This document shows positions 21,701 through 32,492 of a stretch of DNA of 36,532 nucleotides, one piece after another; position 1 is the stretch's first letter, and each line of letters begins with the position of its first letter. The notes below the pieces were generated by a model. That model worked only from the letters and a program-made list of their open reading frames with translations. It was not told where the DNA came from and did no database searches. The stretch spans positions 1-36,532 of the forward strand of contig CAXKVV010000098.1 of assembly GCA_964058805.1 (NCBI GenBank). Reading direction: 5' to 3'. Source of the stretch: Schoenoplectus triqueter (taxonomy: Eukaryota; Streptophyta; Magnoliopsida; Poales; Cyperaceae). The translations under genes and the position numbers were made by a program.

Positions 21701-22879
21701 GATAGTGACGAAGTAAAATGAATAAAGTAGTTTGAGTAAAAATTATTATTTTTGTATGATTTAACTTTAAAGCACTTATGGAGATATTTTAATTTTATCA
21801 CAAATCATGATACATTAAAATGCTTTAGAAAACTTAAAACACTACTCTATTTTTACTCCACCTTCGGATAGTCTTAATTTAATACGCTCTACGTACTTTG
21901 CCAAAATGATTATTAAATAATAGATAGATTTTGGTTTTGACAACAAGCTTACAAATGTCAGGATTATTTGCATGATATTTTTTCGTGTTGTGGATATATA
22001 ATTATTAAAAATGCAAATTGTAGGATGTAAATGTTGAACGTAGTAATCAATGCCATAATAACAATAGACATAGACCTATATTATTAGTTTTTCTTGTATT
22101 TTATATGTATTTTAATTATCCGTGTTGAAAGGATTAGTGTTTCAGGATTAATTCATTAATATTTCAAGTGAAGATAAAAAAATAATTACATGAAAAAATA
22201 CATAATATTATGATCCTTGAACCCCTATTAAGTAAATTTTTCTTTCCATTTGATGGAGTAGCATTTACGTATAGAAATATATAAATTAGATCCTTACAAC
22301 AACAAAAACTGGTGTGATAGACTCTATTAATTGAATGGTTAGATCGCAAATTCAGATCATAAAATGTAAAATATAGACGCCCGCCGTCCTGGTATAGCTC
22401 CATGTATTATCTCTCAACATTAATCACGTGTCACTTTTTTTTTAATCAAAGCCAACTTTAATTAAAAAAGAGATTGAAATTTTAAATATTTTTTTCTAAT
22501 AGAACGAAATATTACAGCTATAACACATGATTAGGTGACCAGTAAGTTAGACCGTAGAGGGAAATTTATGGGAGACCACAACGGATATCTCTGAGTCCTA
22601 GATACGACTTAATCACTTATTACGTGCATAATTAATTAATGAAAGCTGGGAAAGTTTGATCTTGTCACGTTTCCTATGGAATTAAGCGATCGGAGGTAAA
22701 AATGGGGTAAAAAACAAAGAAAAATAAAACAAACGAACTTGTATTGACCTTTGGCAGTTTATCTGATTTTTTTTTCCTGTTCTGACCAACGGCCAACGGC
22801 TCTTGAATATGCCAATCAGGCGCGGTGTAAATTACTTTTTTTATTTGGGACTCAATGGAAAATTTCATGCTGCTCTTTC
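18701..22879. other. long gene-free AT-rich region
   Basis: No gene is recognised in over 4 kb. Frames of 60-80 codons here are Ile/Tyr/Phe/Asn-rich, as expected from random AT-rich DNA. Minor structures are a short (TA)n tract near 20138-20153, a 9-bp hairpin GTTGACAGC/GCTGTCAAC near 21381, and a 9-bp hairpin TACACTCCA/TGGAGTGTA near 21450. A CT-rich strip lies at 21500-21590. Confidence 0.5.
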
Positions 22880-23170
22880 TGATGATATTATGTAAAGCGA
22901 CTTGGTTTTTTTTTTTCTATTTGCCAAGATAATTTATTTCCACTTTGTTGGCAGGGAGTAAAATATTTTCTATTTGCCAACGTCAAATTTCAGGTTCGTC
23001 CATATTTTCTAATGATATTATGTAAAGCGACTTGGTTTTTTTTTCTATTTGCCAAGATAATTTATTTCCACTTTGTCGGCAGGGAGTAAAATATTTTCTA
23101 TTTGCCAACCAATGTCAAATTTTAGGTTCGTCAATATTTTCTAATGATATTATGTAAAGAAACTTGATTT
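22880..23170. repeat. 131-bp tandem repeat, 2.3 copies
   Basis: The phrase AATGATATTATGTAAAG recurs at about 22881 (as GATGATATT), 23011 and 23143, giving a period of 130-132 bp. Units share CTATTTGCCAAGATAATTTA and CAGGGAGTAAAATATTTTC and are nearly identical in the first two copies; the third is partial. The array lies about 650-940 bp upstream of the start codon of the 112-residue gene, so it may be part of its distal promoter. Confidence 0.85.
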
Positions 23171-23724
23171 TTTTTAACTTGATAATTTGTACAACTAAAG
23201 GATTTTCAAAAAGCAAAGATATATAATTTATTTTCACTTTGTTGCGTTAAACAAAATATTATTTTTTTACAGTTCAATTTTACAAGAATTTGCAAATAAT
23301 TATTCTTGCCGTGTGTTGACAAATTAATGCTAGATTACTTCGTCATCCTGTCCAACCTAGGAATAGGATGTAGTAGCCTGATGTATAAGTATAAACATTC
23401 GTGCCAATTAATTATGTGGTAGACTGGTAGCCCAACTGAATAACTGATCATAACCTGTGTCCCTATAATTTTGTTACCATTGGCAGATTAAATGGATTCT
23501 GCACCATTCTAGTCAGATGCTAGATCCAGAAATTTCTCATATCTTTTTTTTTCTTGTCTGTTAACTGGCAATCACGATTTAATTTGCATAAATTTATGGT
23601 GGCCCGCAGAAAACTGTCTTCTTACACAAGTACAGATTGAAAACACTTCACTCCAAATTAAGTTAACAAAAATAATTAGCTTAATTTAATCCGTATCATG
23701 CTCGAGTGCTTGGTCTCCTTTGTC

Positions 23725-23734
23725 TTTATATATC
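23725..23734 (+). promoter_or_regulatory. TATA box of the 112-residue gene
   Basis: TTTATATATC is followed about 30 bp later by the expected start region. A leader of roughly 55-60 nt includes the pyrimidine-rich strip CTTCTCTCTCCCTCCTTTCC just before the ATG, a common plant core-promoter/leader signature. Confidence 0.6.
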
Positions 23735-23815
23735 TCCTTCCTTTCTCCTTGCACTTGGGTCCAACCTCAGAAGTAAACATATACATCCTTCTCTCTCCCT
23801 CCTTTCCTCCAATCC

Positions 23816-24154
23816 ATGACGATGGATAACATTTTACACAACTTCTCGTCAATGTTAGTCACTTGCCGAGAACAAGTGTCTCGTGTAGCACAGTGTCTTA
23901 AAAAAAAGGTATCACGATTTTCGAAGAGCAACAAACGCCGTCGAAGATTGATCAAGAAGGTCCCGGCAAAAGATCAGGAGGGGCCAGCAGTATGGCGCAA
24001 TACAATCTTGATGGGCGAGAAATGCCGGCCGTTGAATTTCTCCGGTGCGATTCATTATGACAGTGATGGGAGGTTGACTCCGACGCCACGGTCCCCGATG
24101 CGCAGCCCTTTGCCTTATACCTTATCTGACAAGGTCGAAGAGAAATCAGCTTAA
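23816..24154 (+). CDS. small plant-specific protein of unknown function (MGEKC/FSG signature)
   Basis: Intact single-exon gene, 112 residues. An N-terminal part (1-27) is followed by a strongly basic block (residues 29-48, with RRRR at 41-44) that could be a nuclear-localisation signal. Then comes the conserved core: W60, MGEKC (66-70), PLNFSG (72-77) and YDSDG (81-85). The C-terminal Ser/Thr-Pro-rich segment (88-100) ends in RSPLP. I recall the core and the trailing RSP motif from a family of ~100-140-residue uncharacterised proteins found across flowering plants; no reaction or partner is known to me. The start is the first ATG after the leader; a second ATG follows two codons later. Codon use is less AT-biased than the surrounding DNA. 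A TATA box and a T-rich 3' flank frame the gene. The antisense frame 23952-24227 is a shadow. Confidence 0.85.
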   Translation: MTMDNILHNFSSMLVTCREQVSRVAQCLKKKVSRFSKSNKRRRRLIKKVPAKDQEGPAVWRNTILMGEKCRPLNFSGAIHYDSDGRLTPTPRSPMRSPLPYTLSDKVEEKSA

Positions 24155-24299
24155 TATTCATGTAATATTTTGCTTTTTGTTTGGATTTTCTTCTTTCTTC
24201 TCTCTTGAATTTTGTTAGATGGATCATTGCAAGAGATGTAAGACTGCTGGTTTTGTATTTGTAATGGTTTAGGGACGTACATGTAAAAAACAGTGATAT

Positions 24300-26293
24300 T
24301 TCTGAACACCGCGCGTCTTTAAATTAAAGACTGTTCTTTTGAGGCATATATCTCTTCTTCTTTTTTATCCAATTGAGGTATATATATTTCTCATGTTTGT
24401 TGGTATATTTCTTCTGTTATTATACGCCCGTAAGCACAATTGTGAGACTAGTTCATCTATTACTTTACTTGAATAAAATAAAACATTCGTAGTTGGACCT
24501 ATAATTCGACATAAAATGTTTCACAAATTAAACTTAACCCAACGGAAATTTCCAGTCATCGAGATCTCAGCAAGAAGCAACAATTATCCTCAAATGGTCA
24601 TCAGAAGTAATATACTGCATCATATATACGTTTAAGTCAGTGGAGGAGACATGTAAAAGATTATGGGTGTAACTGATACCATTGATTTTTGAAATTATTT
24701 TTTATTTTATACTTAATAATTATAATATTTTTTTATTTTTATTATCATTTTACTAATTTGAATTCATAAATATTTCATTCATATTATCACTATTGACACC
24801 ACTCATATTTTAGATCAATAATAAAAATAATTTAATTATATTAAATAACACCATTCAGATATATTTCTTGTTCCGCCACTTGTTCAAGTAGTAAAGTATT
24901 AAAGCAAGGTCGATCCTCTTATATATGTTTTTATTAAAATAAAATAATAATATTAGTAATGCAAGCCGGCCCACAACGTACTTAAAATAAAATATCCAAA
25001 AACTAGGGGCGTAATGGGCCCATTCGAGTCGAGGAATCAAAAACTTCTTCGCTGGATGTGATTTAGAGCCAGCAGCCTAAATGGATAGGATATTATCTGA
25101 ATTTTTATTAGAAATATTTTTTATGGATACAAATTCAGATTTTTATTAGATATAGATTCAAGTGTTTATTTTTCCAGATACAAATATAGACAAAGTTTTA
25201 TTTAAAAAACGGATATCGATATCGATTCGAATAATTATTTGAACCTAAGTAATTTTGAAATTCTATCTATTAAAAATATCTACTATATGTTTTTCAATTG
25301 ATTTTTTATATAGATTATAATGAAATTAATTATAATTTTGATTGTGCTCATATATTTTGTTTTTTGTAATTTGTTGGTGCATTTGGAATAATAATACTAT
25401 AATAATTAGTGATTAATTTTTATAATTAATATTTAACTTTTTTAATTAGTGGCTCTACAAAAAAATAGTATGCAATTATTTTAAATGATTTGTCTAATAT
25501 TTTTATTTAATATCCAATATATATTAATCTTCATTAGTAACTGATTCACAGACACTCGTTTAATATTCGATTCATATCCATGCCTATTTAAAAAAATTAT
25601 AATAAATACAAATACAGCTTGATCATTATCTATCTATTAGGATTGTAGCTCGGATTTCATCCTAATAATATATTCCTCAAATTAATACTTAACATTATAA
25701 ATTTTTAAATATATTTAATAAAATTTCACATTAAAAAAAAATTAAAGACAATATTTTTAAATACTAAATAATATTTATTATTATTATAATATTTATTATT
25801 ATTATTATAATAAATAATATAAGTAAACATATGATGATCTATAAAGGATCATATAAAAAAAGTTAGATCATTTTAAGGGTTAAGTTTCACCTTAATTATG
25901 TAACACAAATTATTTTAAATGAGGAGAGAGAAACCATTTTATATGAATCTTTGGATTCAAATAGATGAAAAGATTTAAATAAAACTAATGATGAATAAAA
26001 GTTATGATGTGATATTTAAAAATTTTAAAAATTTAATTTTCTTTATGTATTAAGATTTTTTATCCATTCACGCCCTTATTTACAGATTAACACTGATCAG
26101 TGTTTTGAGTAAAAATAAGGATTTAATAGCAAATTTCACTCTCCCTTATTCATATAAATTTTAAATCTTCTTTTATAATTAGGAGTGAGAATAATGATTT
26201 AATAGCAATTTTCTTCTTGTTTACAGAAACATATATTCTACATTACGAATGAAGTCCAATCGACCTTTAGGCAACATTTCTCAACATCAGAAA
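24300..26293. other. gene-free AT-rich region
   Basis: No gene is seen. A (TTA)n/(TAA)n inverted tract lies at about 25765-25822. The segment 25080-25640 has GGATATCGATATCGATTCGAA-like words and may be an old MITE, but no termini were found. Confidence 0.45.
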
Positions 26294-26763
26294 TCTATAC
26301 TATTATATAAAGCATCTAAGAATTGGAGGGTCCATTTTTTGTCATTGTAAATTTTTATTATATCCATTTTATCTCTCAATTAGATGGATAATATTTATTG
26401 TTGGTTGATCGAACGTATGTGATCGCGTCCATTGATCCCCTCTTTCTCTCCATTTCTTTCCCTTATATACTATTATTTCCATAATTTTTGTTTTTTATTT
26501 AGCAACTTTGTGCATATTTAGTAAGGAATTAATGGTGATAATATATGTTAGAATAATTTACTTTTCTTTCCATAAAAATCATGAATCATTAACTCATATT
26601 GTGCAAAAATCTCATCCAAGATTAAATATAGTCTTTATTATATGTTTTCTCTATAATTTGGTGAATTTATAATTTAATATTAGATAAATGTGAATTTTTT
26701 TATCTTATAATATTTTAATGTTTAAATAAAAAATTCTGCTGCAACGCGCGGGTATATAGCTAG
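26294..26763 (+). mobile_element. non-autonomous Helitron, copy 4
   Basis: A 470-bp copy begins TCTATACTATTATATAAAGC and ends GCGCGGGTATATAGCTAG, inserted between A and T. It has the same length as copy 2 and by eye about 14 substitutions against it. The intact termini and low divergence suggest recent activity of this family. Confidence 0.88.
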
Positions 26764-27381
26764 TTTAAGCTTATATCTATTCTCCTCCGAGAAATAGTGA
26801 ACTTTTAAATTTGATTGTGATTTTAAGTTTTAGTTATTTAGGTTACTTGTACTTTCTTTCAATTTTCCTTGATCACCAAATCTCTTGGGATCAAAATTTC
26901 TATAAATATGTAAAATATTTGTCCAATGAAAAATAAAAAAGGTAATAACTAGAAGCTTATCTTTTTACTCAAAAAAATGCTCTTTCAGACAACCAAGAAC
27001 AAACATGACTGCATTGAATAAATTAATATAGCTACCTTCAAAATTCTTAAGTCTTAGTTCTCAAATCATGGACGGAAACAGATTTCTTTTTTTTTATGAA
27101 GCCTAACTAATTATGAATTGATCCTGTGTCAAAAATAATTTAATACTAATTATTTTGTGATGACGAGGTCTATGGAAAATTTTAACACAAAATATGGAGG
27201 CCAGATAGACATATATTGTAAAAGGTTATCAAACTATAATTGCAAATAATTAAGAATCATTAAATTTTGTCCGAAATGCTCGCTAGCTGTGTGTTCTTTA
27301 TTTTTTTTAAAATAAATAAATAAATAATTAAGAGTTGAGTAGAGAAGTATTAATTTCAGTTCAAGTTAGTGTATGTCTTGA
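26764..27381. other. intergenic, no gene seen
   Basis: AT-rich sequence without recognisable frames, repeats or RNA genes. Confidence 0.45.
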
Positions 27382-28650
27382 CACTATAATGGAAAGCATT
27401 TTAGACAACACTCTTTTAACAACTGTTATATAAATTTATTGTTAAAAGGAGTCAGTAATATTACAAAAATATTGATAATTTATTTGTACAGATTTTTAAT
27501 AAAAAAAATATAATAAAAATAGAGTCCAGACACATCAAAAAAATAAATACTTTTTTAGCAATATTTTTTTAAATAAATCATTATTAAATACACCATTAAC
27601 AACGGTTTTTAACAAAGAAACATTATTAAAGATAGTATTTACCAATAATTTTGGTAACAAACTGTTGCTAAAGGTGAGATTTGAATTTTAGCTCTAACAA
27701 AAAAAATCAATCAATGACATTCTAGATTTTTGCTCTCATAAATTGCTACGATTTTCAACTTAATCATTTGTGCATCCTGATTCAACAATCCTAAAATAAA
27801 AATTTAAAAATTCAAGTTCCACAGATTGCTACTCTCTTTCTATACTGTTTCATATATAAAAGAGAGGTGAGGGACAAAGAAAGAGAAAAAGGAAACAACA
27901 TCAAAATCTAACCATCTCAATTTAAAACGATCATAACATTTGATAGAAAACTCTGATTGAGACGATCATAACTATATGGTCATGAAAAACTTATGATGAG
28001 ATCTATAAGATTAATGCTTATGTCATTACGCAATTTTCAGGGGAAAATAACTCATTTTCGCCCTTAAAACGCGTTTGAAGTTCTAAGATATTTTTATTAT
28101 TTTTTTTCTGATAAATTGTATTAATTTTTATATTCTTGAGTGAATAAGTAGCATTATTGAGTAAATATATATTCAATTGAATGACTAATTATATTTTTTT
28201 CAAATTAATTATTGAATAAAAAATATATAATAATATTTGTTCTTTATATAATTAATCTGCCTCCATTAGTTGTGTATTGGTTGTTCTTAGTTAAAATTAA
28301 AGAAAGTTAAATTTTTAAATTATTTTTAGCAACGATTTTTAGTTAAAACCCTTTAATAATAATTTTTAGTTTAAAAAATATTATTAAAGACGTATTTAAT
28401 ATTGATTTTTAATTAAGAACCGTTGCTAAATAACTCATTAACAATGATTCTTAAATAAAGAAATTATTGTTAAAGAATTTTTTAATAATGATTCTTAGTT
28501 AAGAATCATTATTAAAGGTCATACAAAAATAATTTAACAACGTGATTTAACACGGTTATTTATATTTTTACTAACTTCTTTAATAACAGTTAAAGAATTA
28601 TTATTGAAAGTAATTTAAAACCCGTTGAATCTTTTTTCTATGATATAGTG
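27382..28650. mobile_element. non-autonomous CACTA (En/Spm-like) element
   Basis: A 1269-bp element begins CACTATAATGGAAA and ends TTTCTATGATATAGTG, the CACTA-type inverted termini. Both subterminal zones (27415-27680 and 28320-28620) carry repeated, often palindromic words of the type AACAACGGTTTTTAAC, TTAGTTAAGAATCATT and CCGTTGCTAAA, typical transposase-binding subterminal repeats of CACTA elements. The middle is unique AT-rich DNA with no transposase. The flanking 3-mers (TGA and ATT) do not match, so the target duplication has decayed or one end is slightly misplaced. Confidence 0.75.
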
Positions 28651-28738
28651 ATTCAGATAATGAAATTTGAGCGTAAAAACTGACTGCTGCATCATTTAGA
28701 GTGACTAGTGACTGCCCACTCTAAAGATATGAATTCGA

Positions 28739-28922
28739 AGGTGGGGGAGGTTCAAAGATTTTCAGAACGGTTGATTTTGTATGGAGATTTATATTTTTAA
28801 TAAAATCTAAATTTAAAATTCATATTTTTAATAATTATTACGAATCTCGATGTAAAATCAACGGTTCTGAAAAACTTTGAATACATTTTTTGATTCAAAG
28901 GGCTTTGAATCTCCCCCACCTC
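28739..28922. mobile_element. fold-back MITE
   Basis: Long inverted arms: the left arm has AGGTGGGGGAGGTTCAAAG then TTCAGAACGGTTGATTTT, and the right arm has AAAATCAACGGTTCTGAA then GAATCTCCCCCACCTC. About 50-70 bp pair, with a short insertion in the right arm, around an AT-rich loop. Non-coding; no target duplication identified. Confidence 0.7.
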
Positions 28923-30358
28923 TATGAACTCTGCCCCCTTCTCCCAACACACTCTCTCGGCCTTACGAGTTTGGGACCTTATAAATTATGACACATCGAT
29001 ACTCACTTCATTTTTTTTTAAGTTTTGACGATCATATATATTGAAATACTTACTGTGAGCATTTAAATAACAAAAATCATATTTTTTTTAAAAAAAATAA
29101 AAAAAGATTTAATCATGTACGTTACTATTACTCTATTTTTTTTCTGAATTTCTCTTTTTAGAATAATACTTGGAATAATGTATCACCAAGTATTGCATAT
29201 TTTTGAATGATATTAAAGAATTTCTCTTTTCAGTTTTATGACAACAAAAATTTATCCAAGGTTACTGCTAATCTAAAAATAATATCAGTTGTTATAGTTT
29301 ACCGTCTCAATTGTAAAACTTTTAAGTATTAATTAAATTCGGTTGCATTTTTTTAAGTTGGAAAAAATAATTTATTATTTCAAAAAGTTATCTCATAAGT
29401 AGGATTATGGCATTCATATTAATTTTGTGGGTTACATTACTTGAGCATTTATTTGTTGGTACTGTTGTCTGAAGAAGCATTGGATAATTTTATGTTTATC
29501 GTATTCATTTCTAATTGCAGTTCCAACATTTATTTCAAATTTATTTTTGAGACTTCTAAAATGAGCAAATAGAAATATAATTTCTTTCCAATAACATAAA
29601 AGATAGGGATATATACTACTATTTCCGATATAATTATATAATCTAATCTATTAATAATTATACTATTATTTCACCCTGTTTTGTGTTATTTGATTCTTTT
29701 TTCTTTTGCCTTTTTCGATGAATCTAAGATCTTAAATTCTTAACCTGCAGCGCAAAATGTGATTCATTGGTTCATTTTGAGATTCAAATCAAATTATAAA
29801 GAAATTTAACGGTCCTTACCGATGTTCGATTGTTTTTCAGCTAAAAGTATCTCTAATGAAAGTTTCTATTACTACGTGTCACTGTTTATTTTTTATTTTA
29901 GTGTTGGAGAGACAGTTTCTAATTTAGAAACTTTAATCACAGTTTTTAATTTAGCAACTCAATTCTAATTACCACGTCAGATTAGCAACTCATTTAATTT
30001 AACATTGGAGGTGAGAAGGCACAAAACACTATTTTTTTCTTCCAATTGTTATTTGACGTGACACAAAACTATCATCACACAATTTTAGCGTTGGAGAAAA
30101 TTAATTATAATTAGTAATTTTTTGGACGTATCTTAACTAAAAGTTTAGAAATGAAATACTCTAAAGAAGCAGACTTCCGGCATCAAATTGTGTGCCCGGT
30201 CGGCAACTGAGTAGATCATGATTCATGATAGAGTCATAAGGCCGGTTGGTTATAGATCATAGGTTGGCAGGTGAGGTTTATCCATTTAGAAATATTGTAA
30301 CCTTTTAATTGGGTTATCCTTTAAGGCTCGCCCTATTTGTAGGCTGTTCGGCTTAGAG
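28923..30358. other. intergenic, no gene seen; possible decayed MITE
   Basis: AT-rich. Around 29845-30150 the words CTCTAATGAAAGTTTCTA and GTTGGAGAGACAGTTTCTAA resemble a common plant MITE, but no termini were found. Less AT-rich sequence at 30170-30360 has no open frame of note. Confidence 0.35.
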
Positions 30359-30393
30359 TTATCCATTTATCCAACTTTCAGCTTGCGTCATGC
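30359..30393. repeat. 35-bp direct repeat left of the fold-back array
   Basis: TTATCCATTTATCCAACTTT followed by CAGCTTGCGTCATGC. It recurs at 31871-31905 in the same orientation with two differences. The two copies bracket the three fold-back elements. Confidence 0.85.
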
Positions 30394-30429
30394 GTATTCT
30401 TTATTTATTTTTCCTTTTTACCAAAATTT

Positions 30430-30470
<41 letters not shown>

Positions 30471-30559
30471 GATTTGATATGTTTTTTTAAATTAAGTTCA
30501 CGGAAGACCTCCGTGAGTTTAAGTTCACGGTATTTTTACTCTCTCTATACTCAAAAAGC

Positions 30560-30849
30560 ATATCAAATCATCTCTAAATTTTAATTTATAATGCTCATTA
30601 AATTATTTATATGAAAATTTTGTGGGATGCAAAAAGTTAGAGTGCTTTGAGATTTTTAAGTCATGATTTTTAATTTTTGAAAATCGACTCTAAAAAAATA
30701 TTAATATATTCAATACTTGAACATCATTTTAAAAAATTAAAAACGGTGATTTAAAAACTCAAAACACTCTAATTTTCTGCATCCCATAAGATTTTCATAT
30801 AAAATTTTTAATGATGATGATAAATTAAAAATTAGAGATGATTTGATAT
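30560..30849. mobile_element. fold-back element 1 of the microsatellite-linked array
   Basis: The left end ATATCAAATCATCTCTAA is the reverse complement of the right end TTAGAGATGATTTGATAT. The arms continue through TTTGTGGGATGCA / TGCATCCCATAAG and AGAGTGCTTTGAG / CTCAAAACACTCT, giving a ~290-bp near-palindrome. The sequence just left (30470-30548) is partly repeated directly at the right end (GATTTGATAT...TTTACTCTCTCTATA). A (TA)n tract precedes it and a CT/TA/GA tract follows it. Confidence 0.75.
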
Positions 30850-30911
30850 ATATTTTTTAGTTAAGCTTGCGGTATATCTTTACTCTCTCTATATATATAG
30901 AGAGAGAGTTT

Positions 30912-31316
30912 GACTATGGTGATTTCATAAGCACTTTGGTCAAGTGTTTATGGCTCAAATTTCAAAATTTCGTGGTTGAAATTTTAATTTAAATAGCTCA
31001 AAATTCTTCATATTATAATCTTATAAATTATCAATTTTCATCACGTTTGAAGTTAGTCTACTATACTTATTGATTTTTGAAAAATAGCAAAATTTGACCT
31101 ATAAAAATTGGCATTTTTAATTACTTTTAGAGTCATTTTTCAAAAATTATTAATTATAGTAAACAAATTCCAAATTTGATAAAAATTGATAATCTACAAG
31201 ATTATGATATGAAGAATCTTTTGAGATATTTAAATTGAAATTTCAAGCATGAAATTTTGAAATTTGAACCATAAACATTTCGGCTCGAAATGCTTATGAA
31301 ATCACCGTAGCCAGTC
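30912..31316. mobile_element. fold-back element 2 of the array
   Basis: A ~405-bp near-palindrome. The left end GACTATGGTGATTTCATAAG pairs with the right end CTTATGAAATCACCGTAG. The arms are roughly 180 bp long and visibly about 80% complementary. The left side is joined to CTCTCTATATATATAGAGAGAG, and the right side runs into (TA)n followed by (GA)n. Non-coding. Confidence 0.8.
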
Positions 31317-31350
31317 TATATATATATATATATATAGAAAGAGAGAGAGA

Positions 31351-31729
31351 GATGCTATGGTGCTTCGCGTTCATATCTCAAATTTAAAAGTTCAAACGGC
31401 CGATCCAAACTTTTGAATATCATCTTCATATTCAAATATCCTTGGAGATCAAATTTTATATTTTTTTTGAAATTTTTTACTATTTTTTAAATGGATAAAA
31501 ACTTTGCTGATCTAACGATTTCTGCACCATCCAAAACTAGAGACTTTGTACCCATCTAAAAAAAAGCAAAAATAATTCAAAAATAATATATATAAAATTT
31601 GATCTCCAAGCATATTTCAATATGAAAATGATGTTCAATAATTTGAATCAACCGTTTAAACTTTTAAGTTCGAGAGACGGATGCGAAATACAAAAAAAAA
31701 ATTTGTGATTTTCGAAGTATCATAGCATC
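31351..31729. mobile_element. fold-back element 3 of the array
   Basis: A ~379-bp near-palindrome. The left end GATGCTATGGTGCTTCG pairs with the right end CGAAGTATCATAGCATC, and deeper in the arms GGAGATCAAATTTTATAT pairs with ATATAAAATTTGATCTCC. It is preceded by (TA)n(GA)n and followed by CTCTCTCTATATATATATAT. Non-coding. Confidence 0.8.
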
Positions 31730-31870
31730 ACACACTCTCTCTATATATATATATATGTATATATGAGACTTCTAACTTGAACCATTTTTTAGAAAATAGA
31801 AAAATAAAAAATGTTTACATGATGTAGCATGATTCTGTTAACTTATCCACTTATTAGAAAAAAAAAATAT

Positions 31871-31905
31871 TTATCCACTTATTCAACTTTCAGCTTGCGT
31901 CATGC
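31871..31905. repeat. 35-bp direct repeat right of the fold-back array
   Basis: Second copy of 30359-30393, two substitutions, same orientation. Confidence 0.85.
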
Positions 31906-31980
31906 TTTTCAACGAGAGCCCTTTTGTAAAACATAGAACAATAAAAAATATTTCAATGAGAGCCATTTTTTTTCCCTTTT

Positions 31981-32202
31981 TAGCGTGATTGTGTCAATTT
32001 TTGCATGGAGTAGTACGGTCCGAATTATTTTTCCGGACCACTCACCTGATCTGAAAAAAATTCGAGCCAGATGTTTTTCTTTTAATATAAATGATATGAC
32101 ACTTTAGTGAAAAAAAATATTTTGTTTGAGACTCAAACCATCTCGAAAAAAATTCAGACTATGCTATATATATACCATGAGAAAACCAACACAATCATGC
32201 TA
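31981..32202. mobile_element. MITE with ~28-bp terminal inverted repeats
   Basis: The left end TAGCGTGATTGTGT and the right end ACACAATCATGCTA form inverted repeats continuing to CATGG/CCATG about 28 bp in, with a few mismatches. Total length is 222 bp. A related end, TAGCATGATTCTGTTAAC, also occurs alone near 31828. Superfamily not determined; no target duplication seen. Confidence 0.65.
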
Positions 32203-32492
32203 GATGATGCAATTTTTTTTAGTTTATCTATTTTTTTTAAAATGACAACGATAGAGTAGCAGTACTCAATTTTGGGGTTTATTCAATAATATCAATATGA
32301 AATTCATTAAAGAGTTTTGCACAAATCTTAGTCGTTTATTTTATATTTATCTGTCTTAAAAATTATACTTATAACTGTAAAGTTAGTTACAGCAAAGCCA
32401 TAAGAACAGAAAATGTAATTCGAGTTAATTAGACTATTTAAATTGGTTAAAAAAATTTCAACCTTCCAAATAGGAACTGGTTATCCATGAGT

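Noticed and set aside
23952..24227. 91-codon minus-strand frame
   Set aside because: Antisense shadow of the well-supported 112-residue gene.
30560..31729. miRNA precursor genes in the long hairpins
   Set aside because: The hairpins are transposon-sized with diffuse mismatches along the arms and no obvious short conserved duplex; siRNA production is possible but no miRNA call can be supported.
30359..31905. CRISPR-like spacing of repeats
   Set aside because: Only two direct 35-bp copies 1.5 kb apart, in a plant nuclear context; the intervening DNA is fold-back transposons and microsatellites.
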